Positions 7,196 through 15,584 of a DNA stretch of 21,398 bases are shown piece after piece (the stretch's first letter is position 1; each line of letters begins with the position of its first letter). Below the pieces are notes generated by a model. The model saw only the letters and a list, made by a program, of their open reading frames with translations. It made no database searches and was not told where the DNA came from. The position numbers were made by a program, and so were the translations under genes. Source of the stretch: Prevotellaceae bacterium UBA2738 (GTDB lineage Bacteria; Bacteroidota; Bacteroidia; Bacteroidales; Bacteroidaceae). The stretch lies in assembly GCA_002353585.1 (NCBI GenBank), contig DEJW01000047.1, forward strand, positions 1 to 21,398, read 5' to 3'.

Positions 7196-7752
7196 AGTTC
7201 CTTATAGTAGGTCTTGGCAACCCTGGAGCGGAGTATCACGAGACCAGACATAATGTAGGGTGGATGGTGGCTGATGCCTTTGCAGCCCAGCATAAGGTGA
7301 CGTTTGAGGACAAGCGTTACGGATACTTGGCTGAGACAAGCGTGAAGGGCAGAAAACTATTCGTGCTCAAGCCTACGACTTATATGAACCTCTCAGGTAA
7401 TGCCGTGCGCTACTGGCTGGAGAAGGAGAATATACCCACAGAACACCTGCTGGTGATAGTTGACGACCTAGCTTTTCCCCTTGGCAAGATGCGATTGAGG
7501 GGTAATGGTTCGAACGGCGGGCATAACGGACTGGGACACATACAACAGCTGATAGGAGAGAAGTATGCCCGACTGCGCATAGGCATTGGTAGCGAGTTTC
7601 AGCGAGGTGGACAAGTGGACTGGGTGCTCAGCAAGTTTAGCGATGAGGATAAGAAGGTCTTAGAGCCCCTGATTGACACCGCTTGCGAGGTGATAAAGAG
7701 TTTTGTACTGGCAGGCATAGATCGTACAATGAATCAGTTTAATAAGAAATAA
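7189..7752 (+). CDS. pth: Peptidyl-tRNA hydrolase (aminoacyl-tRNA hydrolase)
   Basis: Pth releases peptides from peptidyl-tRNA that drops off stalled ribosomes. The protein has 187 aa, standard size. Active-site features are intact: GLGNPG (residues 8-13) with Asn11, TRHNVGW with the catalytic His21, TTYMNLSG, LVIVDDLAFPLGKMRLRGNGSNGGHNGL, and YARLRIGIG. The only start that keeps the N-terminal beta-strand FLIVGLGNPG is TTG at 7189: an in-frame TGA lies at 7183-7185 and no ATG or GTG precedes the motif. The TTG is part of a tandem 7-bp repeat. The gene follows the rplY terminator at once and is followed 30 bp later by an S4-domain gene. Confidence 0.94.
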   Translation: MEKFLIVGLGNPGAEYHETRHNVGWMVADAFAAQHKVTFEDKRYGYLAETSVKGRKLFVLKPTTYMNLSGNAVRYWLEKENIPTEHLLVIVDDLAFPLGKMRLRGNGSNGGHNGLGHIQQLIGEKYARLRIGIGSEFQRGGQVDWVLSKFSDEDKKVLEPLIDTACEVIKSFVLAGIDRTMNQFNKK

Positions 7753-7782
7753 TTAAATATTCGGGTTTTAGAATGTTATACT

Positions 7783-8226
7783 ATGGATTGTAAACTCAAA
7801 TATCAGGAGTCGGCACGCCTCGACAAATGGCTTTGGGCAAGCAGAATATTCAAGACTCGCTCCATAGCAGCCGATGCTTGCAAAAATGGCAGAGTGACCA
7901 AGGACGGGGTCACGATAAAACCATCACGGACGGTGAAAGTGGGGGAAGTAATAAGCGTCAAGAAACCACCCATCACCTATTCGTTTAAAATACTCAACGC
8001 TATAGAGAACCGCGTTGGTGCGAAACTCATAAGTGAGGTGTATGAGAATGTGACTGACCCTAAGCAGTATGAACTGCTCGAGATGTCGAGAATCTCAGGA
8101 TTCATAGACCGCCAGAAAGGTACAGGCAGACCCACCAAGAAAGACCGTCGTGCTATGGATGCCTTCGTTGACCCGTTGATGTTCGGATGGGATGACGACG
8201 ACGAGATGTTTGACGACGAAGATTGA
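7783..8226 (+). CDS. RNA-binding S4 domain protein (Hsp15-like)
   Basis: A 147-aa protein whose N-terminal S4 RNA-binding domain (about residues 10-60) is clear: RLDKWLWASRIFKTRSIAADACKNGRV, then VKPSRTVKVGEVISVKKP. The family includes the ribosome-associated heat-shock protein Hsp15, which recycles free 50S subunits carrying nascent chains. The middle part (YELLEMSRISGFIDRQ, then GTGRPTKKDRR) is conserved in Bacteroidetes homologues as I recall them. The C-terminus is very acidic (DDDDEMFDDED). It is the last gene of the rplY-pth group, closed by the terminator at 8231-8252. Its grouping with pth suggests ribosome rescue or quality control. Confidence 0.9.
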   Translation: MDCKLKYQESARLDKWLWASRIFKTRSIAADACKNGRVTKDGVTIKPSRTVKVGEVISVKKPPITYSFKILNAIENRVGAKLISEVYENVTDPKQYELLEMSRISGFIDRQKGTGRPTKKDRRAMDAFVDPLMFGWDDDDEMFDDED

Positions 8227-8230
8227 GAAA

Positions 8231-8252
8231 GCCCCTTACAGGGGCATTTTTT
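8231..8252 (+). terminator. Intrinsic terminator after the S4-domain gene
   Basis: A GC-rich 6-bp stem (GCCCCT with AGGGGC) has a 3-nt loop at 8231-8245 and is followed by A and six T. It starts 4 bp after the stop codon. Confidence 0.85.
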
Positions 8253-8283
8253 ATGCACATTTTCATGGAAATGAGTAAAAAGT

Positions 8284-8314
8284 TTTGTTATCTCAAAGAA
8301 ATATGTTACCTTTG
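8284..8314 (+). promoter_or_regulatory. Promoter of nhaD-PAP2
   Basis: -33 TTTG (8284-8287), 19 bp, -7 TACCTTTG (8307-8314). A purine-rich ~70-nt leader without obvious structure follows. Confidence 0.87.
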
Positions 8315-8391
8315 CACCGCGAAAAACAAAAGGAAGAATAAGAGCAAGATATAAAAACAACAATAAAGATTTTTAATTTTTTCTTAAACTA

Positions 8392-9714
8392 ATGTCAACA
8401 ATTACTATCATCGTTGCCGCTTTTGTCATTGGCTATTTCTTCATAGCCATAGAGAGCGTCACAAAAATCAACAAGGCAGCTATTGCCATTTTGATGTGTG
8501 TCGTTTGCTGGACTCTCCTCGCTCTGGGTCATGCCGACATGCTGGGTGTTTCATTGCCAGCTCACTGGGAACTCGGTGAGGCTATCGAGAAGAATCTCGG
8601 TGAGGCAGGTACTACTCTCTTCTTCCTTATGGGTGCTATGACAATCGTGGAGATTGTAGATCAGCACGGAGGCTTCAACTGGGTGCGTGGCGCGCTCGCT
8701 TCCAAGACCAAGCGCTCGCTGCTGTGGAAGATAGCCTTCATGACTGCTATCCTCTCAGCTGTGCTCGACAACCTCACCACTTCTATCGTGATGATTATGA
8801 TTCTGCGTAAACTGGTGCAGGACAAGCAAGACCGTATGTGGTTTGCTGTCTGCGTCATCATCGCAGCTAACGCTGGAGGTGCTTTCTCACCTATCGGCGA
8901 CGTTACCACCATCATGCTCTGGAATGGCAAGATGATTACAGCTCTTGGCGTTATCTCTGAGATTATCGTGCCCTCTTTCATCGCCTTCATCGTGCCAACA
9001 GCAGTTATGCAGATGCACCTGCATGGCGAACTGCCAAAGGTAGAGGACAAGCGCGAGGCAGAGATAAGCTACATCACCAAGGTAGAGCGCAAGCTCATCT
9101 TTATCCTCGGTGTAGGTGGTCTGTGCTCTGTTCCTGTGTTCCACTCACTCACTGAGCTGCCACCATTCATGGGCATCCTGCTTGTGCTGGCTGTTCTCTG
9201 GACCGTTACTGAGGTTATCTATCGCCGCAATGACGAGCACGACCCAATGGCAAAGCGCGTTACCAAGATGCTCACACGCATCGATATGTCAACCATCCTC
9301 TTCTTCCTCGGCATCCTCATGGCAGTTGCTACTCTCTCTGAGATTGGCGTACTCCGCGCTCTTGGCGAGTGGCTCGACCAGGAGATTGGCAACCACTATC
9401 TCGTAACAGGCGCTATCGGTGTACTCTCATCAATCGTTGATAATGTACCTCTCGTTGCTGGTGCTATGAAGATGTACCCAATGGGTCCTCTTGGTTCCGA
9501 CTTCGGTATTGACGGTATCTTCTGGCAGTTGCTCGCTTACTGTGCAGGTGTTGGTGGCTCTATGCTCATCATCGGTTCTGCTGCAGGTGTCGTAGTAATG
9601 GGTCTGGAGAAGCTCACCTTCGGCTGGTACATGAAGAATGTCACATGGATAGCTTTCGTAGGCTATGTGGCAGGTATCGTATGCTACTGGCTCGAGAAGA
9701 CATATATCTTCTAA
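8392..9714 (+). CDS. nhaD: Na+/H+ antiporter, NhaD family
   Basis: This inner-membrane antiporter exchanges Na+ for H+, for salt and alkali tolerance. The 440-aa protein has about 11-12 hydrophobic segments. Family hallmarks are visible: LFFLMGAMTIVEIVDQHGGF, LSAVLDNLTTSIVMIMILRKL, ANAGGAFSPIGDVTTIMLW, and the second inverted-half motif SSIVDNVPLVAGAM with its buried Asp. These Asp/Asn/Thr motifs are the ion-path residues of the IT superfamily. The ATG at 8392 starts directly in the first membrane helix, as in relatives. The stop TAA abuts the ATG of the PAP2 gene with no spacer, implying coupled translation. Base composition resembles highly expressed neighbours such as rplY. Confidence 0.93.
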   Translation: MSTITIIVAAFVIGYFFIAIESVTKINKAAIAILMCVVCWTLLALGHADMLGVSLPAHWELGEAIEKNLGEAGTTLFFLMGAMTIVEIVDQHGGFNWVRGALASKTKRSLLWKIAFMTAILSAVLDNLTTSIVMIMILRKLVQDKQDRMWFAVCVIIAANAGGAFSPIGDVTTIMLWNGKMITALGVISEIIVPSFIAFIVPTAVMQMHLHGELPKVEDKREAEISYITKVERKLIFILGVGGLCSVPVFHSLTELPPFMGILLVLAVLWTVTEVIYRRNDEHDPMAKRVTKMLTRIDMSTILFFLGILMAVATLSEIGVLRALGEWLDQEIGNHYLVTGAIGVLSSIVDNVPLVAGAMKMYPMGPLGSDFGIDGIFWQLLAYCAGVGGSMLIIGSAAGVVVMGLEKLTFGWYMKNVTWIAFVGYVAGIVCYWLEKTYIF

Positions 9715-10353
9715 ATGGACGAACAGTTATTCTTTCTTATAAATGCCCGCCACACGGAGTATTTTGATGCCTTCATGTGGATGATGAGCCAAAAGACGGT
9801 ATGGATTCCGCTCTATGCAAGTCTGCTCTATGTGGTGTGGCGTAACTACTCATGGCGAGGGGTACTCACAGTACTCCTCGTCTTTGGTATCGGTATGCTG
9901 TTTACCGATTGGGGCAATGCCCACATCTTGCGTCCGTGGATAGGCAGACTGCGCCCCAGCAATCCTGACAACCCCATAGCCCCTATGGTGCACATAGTCT
10001 ATGGCAGGCACGGCAATGGTTGTGGAATGCCCTCAGCCCATAGTGCCAATATGTGGTTGCTCACCTTCGTTATCAGCCACTGGCTCCGTTCGCGCTGGAC
10101 GTATGTCAGCATGACCATCCTCACGCTCATCATCTGTTATTCGCGTGTATATCTGGGTTTTCATTATCCAGGTGACATATTCGGTGGCTTCGTTCTCGCC
10201 TGCCTGGTAACCTTAGGGTTGTCATACGTTTTCCGCAAAAATATGTGGAAGGTAACCCCACCAGCGAACGTTAGACAAGCGTGGCTTCCACCTGTTGTGA
10301 TTATGCTCACCATACTGTCTTTCATGGTTTCGTCAATATTCATGGTGGCATAG
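9715..10353 (+). CDS. PAP2-family phosphatase (membrane lipid phosphatase)
   Basis: A 212-aa integral membrane phosphatase of the type-2 phosphatidic acid phosphatase family, which dephosphorylates lipid phosphates such as undecaprenyl pyrophosphate or phosphatidic acid. The three motifs are present. Motif 1 is RPWIGRLRP (about residues 80-88), where the usual first Lys is Arg. Motif 2 is GMPSAHS with the catalytic-network His. Motif 3 is SRVYLGFHYPGD with the nucleophilic His. Five to six hydrophobic helices are visible, the last at the very C-terminus (VVIMLTILSFMVSSIFMVA). The ATG follows directly on the nhaD TAA. A weak hairpin (10353-10374) after the stop could be a terminator but lacks a T-tract. 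Substrate is not deducible. Confidence 0.9.
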   Translation: MDEQLFFLINARHTEYFDAFMWMMSQKTVWIPLYASLLYVVWRNYSWRGVLTVLLVFGIGMLFTDWGNAHILRPWIGRLRPSNPDNPIAPMVHIVYGRHGNGCGMPSAHSANMWLLTFVISHWLRSRWTYVSMTILTLIICYSRVYLGFHYPGDIFGGFVLACLVTLGLSYVFRKNMWKVTPPANVRQAWLPPVVIMLTILSFMVSSIFMVA

Positions 10354-10379
10354 GGTAATATCAAGATATTTCCCTTAAA

Positions 10380-10411
10380 TTTGGATGTTTCAGGGAAAAT
10401 GTGTAACTTTG
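10380..10411 (+). promoter_or_regulatory. Promoter of lysS-gpsA
   Basis: -33 TTTG (10380-10383), 20 bp, -7 TAACTTTG (10404-10411). The leader to the lysS GTG is roughly 50 nt. Confidence 0.87.
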
Positions 10412-10466
10412 CAAGTGATAAGTACGAAATAAAGGAATAATCAAATTAAATAATCGACAAGATAAA

Positions 10467-12287
10467 GTGAATATACTCGAACTTTCAGAACAAGAGATAG
10501 GACGCAGAGAGAGTCTGCAAGAGTTGCGCAACATGGGCATCGACCCATATCCTGCTGCAGAGTATGCTACCAACGCATTCTCTACAGACATAATAGAGAA
10601 TTTTGAGGACCTGCCATTTGAGACTGACGAGAACGGTCAGCAGGTGAAGGACGAGGAGGGCAACCCTGTACGCGTGAAGGCTACTGAGGAGAACTCCCGC
10701 AACGTGGTAATTGCTGGCAGAATGATGTCACGACGCATCATGGGTAAGGCTGGCTTTGCTGAGATACAGGACTCTAAGGGTAGGGTACAGGTGTATGTGC
10801 AGAGAGACGAGCTGTGTCCTGGCGAGGATAAGGATTTATACAACAAGGTGTTTAAGAAACTCCTTGACATTGGCGATTTCATAGGCGTGAAGGGTTTCGT
10901 GTTCCGTACTAAGACAGGCGAGATATCAGTCCACGCTAAGGAACTGACCCTTCTGAGTAAGTCGCTCAAGCCACTGCCTATAGTGAAGTATAAGGATGGT
11001 GTGGCTTATGATAAGTTTGACGACCCAGAGTTGCGCTACCGTCAGCGTTATGTTGACCTCGTGGTGAACGAAGGTGTGAAAGAGACATTCCTGAAGCGTG
11101 CCACCATAATACGTACTCTGCGTAGCATCCTCGATAATGCTGGCTATACAGAGGTTGATACCCCTATATTGCAGAATATACCAGGAGGAGCGAGTGCCCG
11201 TCCGTTTATGACCCACTTCAATGCCCTTAATCAGGATATGTATATGCGTATCGCTACGGAGCTGTACCTGAAGCGCCTGATAGTAGGCGGTTTCGAGGGA
11301 GTCTATGAGATGGGCAAGAATTTCCGCAACGAGGGTATGGACAAGACCCACAACCCAGAGTTTACCTGTATGGAGCTCTACGTAAGCTATAAGGACCTCA
11401 ACTGGGGTATGGGCTTTACGGAGAAGATGCTGGAGCAGATATGTACAGCCGTAAACGGTAAGCCTGAGGTGGAGATTGACGGCAAGGTGATATCATTCAA
11501 GGCTCCGTTCCGTCGTCTGCCTATTCTCGACGCTATCAAGGAGAAGACTGGCTACGACCTCTATCCTATGACAGAGGAAGAGATACGCGAGGTGGCTAAG
11601 AAATTCAATATCGAGGTGGACGAGACAATGGGTAAGGGCAAACTGATTGACGAGATATTCGGCGAGACCTGTGAGGGAACCTTCATCCAGCCTACCTTCA
11701 TCACCGACTACCCAGTAGAGATGTCGCCTCTGACCAAGATGCACCGTTCTAAGCCTGGACTTACGGAGCGCTTCGAGCTGATGGTAAACGGCAAAGAGCT
11801 TGCTAATGCTTATTCCGAGCTGAACGACCCGATAGACCAGGAAGAGCGATTTGTGGAGCAGATGAAGCTTGCTGATAAGGGTGACGACGAGGCTATGATA
11901 ATAGACCAGGACTTCCTGCGTGCCTTGCAGTATGGCATGCCTCCTACATTCGGCGTAGGCATAGGCATCGACCGTCTGGTGATGCTCTTGACTGGTAAGT
12001 TTGCTATAGGCGAGGTGATGCTCTTCCCACAGATGAAGCCTGAGGCTAAGACTCCACAAAGCAGCAAGGCTGAATGGGCTGAGATAGGCGTGAGCGAAGA
12101 GTGGGTGCCTGTACTCAGAAAGGCTGGCTTCAATATGGTGCAGAACATCAAGGACGAGAAGGCGCAGGGCTTGCAGCAGAAGATTGGCGAGATAGTAAAG
12201 AAATACAAACTCGACATGCAGAAGCCTTCTGTTGACGATATCCAAGCATGGATAGACTCTGCGCAAGGCGCAGAAAGTAATAAGTAA
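10467..12287 (+). CDS. lysS: Lysyl-tRNA synthetase, class II
   Basis: This enzyme charges tRNA-Lys. The 606-aa protein is longer than the ~500 aa of E. coli LysS. The N-terminal OB-fold anticodon-binding domain (about residues 65-180) contains VVIAGRMMSRRIMGKAGF. The class II catalytic core has motif 2 (FRNEGMDKTHNPEFTCMELY) and motif 3 (FGVGIGIDRLVMLLTGKF). Two additions are visible: an acidic insert near residues 45-70 (FETDENGQQVKDEEGNP) and a ~90-residue helical C-terminal extension after motif 3 (GFNMVQNIKDEKAQGLQQKI), which I recall as usual in Bacteroidetes LysS. The start is GTG at 10467, matching the conserved N-terminus NILELSEQEIGRR. The stop TAA lies inside a tandem 7-bp repeat that continues into the gpsA start. 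Confidence 0.95.
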   Translation: MNILELSEQEIGRRESLQELRNMGIDPYPAAEYATNAFSTDIIENFEDLPFETDENGQQVKDEEGNPVRVKATEENSRNVVIAGRMMSRRIMGKAGFAEIQDSKGRVQVYVQRDELCPGEDKDLYNKVFKKLLDIGDFIGVKGFVFRTKTGEISVHAKELTLLSKSLKPLPIVKYKDGVAYDKFDDPELRYRQRYVDLVVNEGVKETFLKRATIIRTLRSILDNAGYTEVDTPILQNIPGGASARPFMTHFNALNQDMYMRIATELYLKRLIVGGFEGVYEMGKNFRNEGMDKTHNPEFTCMELYVSYKDLNWGMGFTEKMLEQICTAVNGKPEVEIDGKVISFKAPFRRLPILDAIKEKTGYDLYPMTEEEIREVAKKFNIEVDETMGKGKLIDEIFGETCEGTFIQPTFITDYPVEMSPLTKMHRSKPGLTERFELMVNGKELANAYSELNDPIDQEERFVEQMKLADKGDDEAMIIDQDFLRALQYGMPPTFGVGIGIDRLVMLLTGKFAIGEVMLFPQMKPEAKTPQSSKAEWAEIGVSEEWVPVLRKAGFNMVQNIKDEKAQGLQQKIGEIVKKYKLDMQKPSVDDIQAWIDSAQGAESNK

Positions 12288-12332
12288 TAAGGAAAAAGTA
12301 AAAAACTGTGCACTGTGAACTGATAAGTAGTG
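12275..12332. repeat. Tandem 7-bp repeats at the lysS/gpsA junction
   Basis: Two 7-mer families lie in succession. The first is AAGTAAT, AAGTAAT, AAGGAAA, AAGTAAA. After AA comes the second: ACTGTGC, ACTGTGA, ACTGATA, AGTAGTG. The lysS stop (12285-12287) is in the first family, and the gpsA GTG start (12330-12332) is the end of the last unit. Confidence 0.82.
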
Positions 12333-13325
12333 TTTGATTGTGGTAAAATAGCAGTAATAGGTGGTGGTAGCTGGGCAACGGCTATCGCCAAGATAATCCT
12401 TGACAGCACCCACCAGTTGGGGTGGTACATGCGCAGGGATGATCGCATAGCCGACTTCAAGCGCATGGGACACAATCCAGCCTATCTTACCTCTGTACAC
12501 TTCAACCTCAACGAGATAGAGTTTACTTCTGATATCAACAAGATAGCTGAGGAATACGACACACTGGTGTTTGTCACTCCGTCGCCTTACATGAAGAACC
12601 ACCTCAAGAAACTCAAGGTGAGACTTCGTGAAAAGTTTGTCATTACAGCCATCAAGGGTATAGTGCCTGACGAGAACCTCTGCTGTTCGGAATATTTCCA
12701 TGAGGTGCTCGATGTGCCTACTGACAACCTTGCCTGCATAGGTGGTCCGTCACATGCTGAGGAGGTGGCACTCGAACGTCTTACCTACCTCACCGTAGGC
12801 TGTTCTGACCTTGAGAAGGCGCAGGCATTTGCTGATGTGCTTGCCAACAGATATGTGAAGACAAAGGTGTCTGACGATGTGATAGGTATAGAGTATGCAT
12901 CAGTACTGAAGAATGTCTATGCCATAGCAGGAGGAATATGTTCAGGACTGAAGTATGGCGACAACTTCCATGCCGTGCTGATGTCAAACGCCCTGCAGGA
13001 GATGTCACGATTCCTGGAGAGCATACACCCCATAGAGCGCAGAATGGAAGACTCGGCTTATATGGGTGACCTGCTCGTTACGGGTTACTCCAACTTCTCC
13101 CGTAACCGTACTTTTGGCACTATGATAGGCAAGGGCTACTCAGTAAAGTCGGCACAGATAGAGATGGAGATGATAGCCGAGGGATATTTCGGTACCAAGT
13201 GTATGAAGGAAATCAATCAGCACATGCATGTTAACATGCCTATACTTGATGCTGTATATAATATATTGTACGAGCGCATATCGCCACAGGTGGAGATAAA
13301 GCTGCTTACCGATTCGTTCAGATAA
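12330..13325 (+). CDS. gpsA: NAD(P)H-dependent glycerol-3-phosphate dehydrogenase
   Basis: This cytosolic enzyme reduces dihydroxyacetone phosphate to sn-glycerol-3-phosphate for phospholipid synthesis. The 331-aa protein opens with the Rossmann dinucleotide motif IAVIGGGSWATA (residues 7-18). GGPSHAEEVA (about residue 138) and the catalytic-Lys segment IEYASVLKNVYAIAGG (about residue 185) follow. The C-terminal helical domain contains DLLVTGYSNFSRNRTFG, matching GpsA. The start is GTG at 12330: an in-frame TAA lies at 12324-12326 and no ATG precedes the nucleotide-binding motif. The start codon is part of a heptamer repeat. It follows lysS by 42 bp without a terminator, so it is probably cotranscribed. 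Confidence 0.95.
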   Translation: MFDCGKIAVIGGGSWATAIAKIILDSTHQLGWYMRRDDRIADFKRMGHNPAYLTSVHFNLNEIEFTSDINKIAEEYDTLVFVTPSPYMKNHLKKLKVRLREKFVITAIKGIVPDENLCCSEYFHEVLDVPTDNLACIGGPSHAEEVALERLTYLTVGCSDLEKAQAFADVLANRYVKTKVSDDVIGIEYASVLKNVYAIAGGICSGLKYGDNFHAVLMSNALQEMSRFLESIHPIERRMEDSAYMGDLLVTGYSNFSRNRTFGTMIGKGYSVKSAQIEMEMIAEGYFGTKCMKEINQHMHVNMPILDAVYNILYERISPQVEIKLLTDSFR

Positions 13326-13347
13326 TATTCACAAATAAGGTTATGCT

Positions 13348-13758
13348 ATGAAAGAAGTATTGAACCCTGAAATAGACCCAAAGAAGGTAAAGATTCTCGT
13401 TGTTGACGACATACCGCTCAACGTGCTTCTGGTAAAGAAGATGCTACAGCCTTTAGGTTTTGAGACCAGCGAGGCAGAGGACGGCGTGGTAGCTATGGAG
13501 AAGATAGAGGCAGACAAGCCCGATTTGATACTCCTTGACCTTATGATGCCGCGTATGGACGGTTTTGAGGTGCTCAGACGCTTGCGTGCCAACGAAGAAA
13601 CCAAGTCCATACCAGTCATAATCCTCTCGGCGCTTAACTCTAACGACGATGTGGCAAAGGGTATATCGATGGGTGCTGAAGACTACATTACCAAGCCAAT
13701 AATAATGGATCGCTTGCAAAGTAGTGTTATAAAGCAACTTAACAAGTTGTTTGAATAG
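13348..13758 (+). CDS. Single-domain response regulator (CheY-like)
   Basis: A 136-aa protein consisting of one receiver domain and no output domain. The phosphoacceptor is Asp64 (LILLDLMMP). The acidic pair is Asp20-Asp21 (ILVVDD), the switch Ser is Ser94 (VIILSALN) and the conserved Lys is Lys116 (ITKP). It should be phosphorylated by a histidine kinase that is not in the window; its partner is unknown. It lies 22 bp downstream of gpsA on the same strand, so it is probably in the lysS-gpsA transcript. Its stop codon is 2 bp from the stop of the convergent dnaX. A 7-bp inverted repeat (13754-13760 with 13767-13773) covers both gene ends and might help end transcription, but its T-tract is poor. 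Confidence 0.9.
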   Translation: MKEVLNPEIDPKKVKILVVDDIPLNVLLVKKMLQPLGFETSEAEDGVVAMEKIEADKPDLILLDLMMPRMDGFEVLRRLRANEETKSIPVIILSALNSNDDVAKGISMGAEDYITKPIIMDRLQSSVIKQLNKLFE

Positions 13759-13760
13759 AG

Positions 13761-15545
13761 CTATCTCTCTATTTCCAGTTTCATTTCGTCTTTAAACGAG
13801 GCAAACGACGGATAGGTCTCGGTAAGTTTCTGCAGGAATTCCTGCGGAGTGAGTCGTTTGGCTATTTCGTGTGGTTCTGCCAATCTCAGGGTAAGGTCGA
13901 GGTTGCCGTTATGCAGCCTTTGAGCCATGGTAACCTTGATGCGTGGCAGAATTTTTTGTATGTCGTTAAGCAACAGGGTGTTTTCCACTATCACCTCGGC
14001 ATGAGGCATTTCGGTTGTCTTGATGCTCGCATTCATCATGCGCTTGGCAAGAGCGTTATACTGACGGTTGCCCATCATTCTGTTGCACATTGAGAGCCAT
14101 TCTCTGCGCAGGTCGTCGTCTGCGAAAGAGGAAGATTCGTTAGCAGCCTCGCCCAGCGAGAGGTCTTCCTTCTTTTTGTTATCCTCTTTCTTGAGCATCA
14201 TATTGTGTAGAGATACTCCTATGCCTGAAAGTTTTATGCCTTTCTTAGGCGTATTATTAGGAGTATCTGGAGTAGTATCGCCAGTCTGTGAAGATGTGGC
14301 GTTGTCGTTAGCAGGCAAATCAGGGGTGGTTGAACGAGTGGTGTCAGCCTTGGCCACCTGTGCTGCCATTTTGGGCTGAGCCTCGTTCAACAGTTTCTTG
14401 AACAGGGATTTGAGTCTCTTACAGGGCATACGCCCCGAACTGGCTCCGTCGTCTTCCTGTGTTATCTGTGCCACCTGTATCAGGGTGAGTTCCACGAGCA
14501 GACGCTTGTTGCTGCTCTGTCTGTAGCCCAAGTCACACTGGTTGAGTATCTTCAGTGCCTGATACAGGAACTTAGGTTTGCAGCGCTTAGCCTGTTCAGC
14601 ATACCTCTGGCGTGCTGAGTCGCTTGCCTCTATCAGTTGGGTGGTCTGCGGGTCAATAGCCATGAGCACGTTTCTCACGTGTGAGGCAAGACCGTTAACC
14701 ATCTGTATGCCGTCAAAACCCTTGGCGAGCAGGTCGTTAACCACCACCATGATGTCGCTCACCTTGTTTTCAAGTGAGAGGTCTATAATCTTGAAGTAGT
14801 TGTCCGCATCAAGCACGTTGAGGTCTTCGAGCACCTTCTCGTAGGTTATGTTTCCCTGACAGAAACTTGCTGCCTGGTCGAAGATGGACAGGGCATCGCG
14901 CATTCCTCCGTCAGCCTTTTCGGCTATCACGTTCAGCGCTTCGTCCTCGTAGGTGTAGCCCTCTTTTTCAGCCACGCTCTTGAGGTGGTTGATGATATTC
15001 TGTACCGTCATACGCTCGAAGTCGTATATCTGACAGCGTGATATGATGGTAGGCAGAATCTTGTGCTTCTCAGTTGTAGCGAGTATGAATATCACATGCT
15101 GTGGTGGTTCCTCCAACGTCTTGAGGAAGGCGTTGAAAGCCTGTGTAGAGAGCATGTGCACCTCGTCGATGATAAACACCTTGTACTTGCCCGTCTGAGG
15201 CGGTATGCGCGTCTGTTCCATCAGTTGCTTGATTTGCTCCACACCATTGTTTGATGCAGCATCAAGCTCGAAGATGTTGAGCGACCTGCCCTCGTCGAAT
15301 GCCTTACAACTCTCGCACTCGCCACAGGCATCGCCCGTTGGAGTAGGGTTGAGGCAGTTGATTACCTTTGCGAAGATACGGGCACAGGTGGTCTTACCCA
15401 CGCCTCGCGGTCCGCAGAAAAGGTATGCATGAGCCAGTTTACCACTCTTCACGGCATTCTTCAGCGTTGTGGTCAGGGCGCTTTGCCCCACCACGCTGTC
15501 GAAAGTCATCGGACGGTATTTTCTGGCTGAAACGATGTATTCCAT
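13761..15545 (-). CDS. dnaX: DNA polymerase III subunits gamma/tau
   Basis: This is the ATPase of the clamp loader, which loads the beta clamp and (as tau) dimerises the polymerase core. The 594-aa protein has Walker A GPRGVGKTT (Lys51), four zinc-binding Cys (64, 74, 77, 80 in CLNP...ACGECESC), Walker B IIDEVHML, and the SRC sensor in PTIISRCQIYDFERM. Domain III follows to about residue 365, then a low-complexity linker rich in Thr, Asn and Pro (about residues 395-430). A C-terminal tau-like domain (SLGEAANESSSFADDDLRREWLSM onward) follows. I saw no obvious programmed-frameshift slippery A-run, so gamma may not be made separately. The ATG at 15545-15543 has AAGG a few bases upstream, supplied by a heptamer-repeat spacer. 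It is last in the amidohydrolase-BASS-dnaX operon. Confidence 0.95.
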   Translation of the reverse strand: MEYIVSARKYRPMTFDSVVGQSALTTTLKNAVKSGKLAHAYLFCGPRGVGKTTCARIFAKVINCLNPTPTGDACGECESCKAFDEGRSLNIFELDAASNNGVEQIKQLMEQTRIPPQTGKYKVFIIDEVHMLSTQAFNAFLKTLEEPPQHVIFILATTEKHKILPTIISRCQIYDFERMTVQNIINHLKSVAEKEGYTYEDEALNVIAEKADGGMRDALSIFDQAASFCQGNITYEKVLEDLNVLDADNYFKIIDLSLENKVSDIMVVVNDLLAKGFDGIQMVNGLASHVRNVLMAIDPQTTQLIEASDSARQRYAEQAKRCKPKFLYQALKILNQCDLGYRQSSNKRLLVELTLIQVAQITQEDDGASSGRMPCKRLKSLFKKLLNEAQPKMAAQVAKADTTRSTTPDLPANDNATSSQTGDTTPDTPNNTPKKGIKLSGIGVSLHNMMLKKEDNKKKEDLSLGEAANESSSFADDDLRREWLSMCNRMMGNRQYNALAKRMMNASIKTTEMPHAEVIVENTLLLNDIQKILPRIKVTMAQRLHNGNLDLTLRLAEPHEIAKRLTPQEFLQKLTETYPSFASFKDEMKLEIER

Positions 15546-15549
15546 ATCC

Positions 15550-15584
15550 TTATTACTTATTACTTTTTACTTCTAACTTTCCGA
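15550..15584. repeat. Tandem 7-bp repeat between the BASS-transporter gene and dnaX
   Basis: Plus-strand units are TTATTAC, TTATTAC, TTTTTAC, TTCTAAC, TTTCCGA. On the coding strand the array supplies the TAG stop of the transporter gene (15575-15573) and lies just before the dnaX start. Confidence 0.8.

Noticed and set aside
10353..10374. Terminator after the PAP2 gene
   Set aside because: An interrupted stem with a short loop followed by TTAAAT; too weak to call.
11493..12701. 402-codon minus-strand frame over lysS and gpsA
   Set aside because: Antisense shadow of two strongly conserved genes; it spans their junction and has no family features.
13754..13773. Terminator between the response regulator gene and dnaX
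   Set aside because: The 7-bp AT-rich stem has no real T-tract on either side and overlaps coding ends, so I did not list it as a feature.
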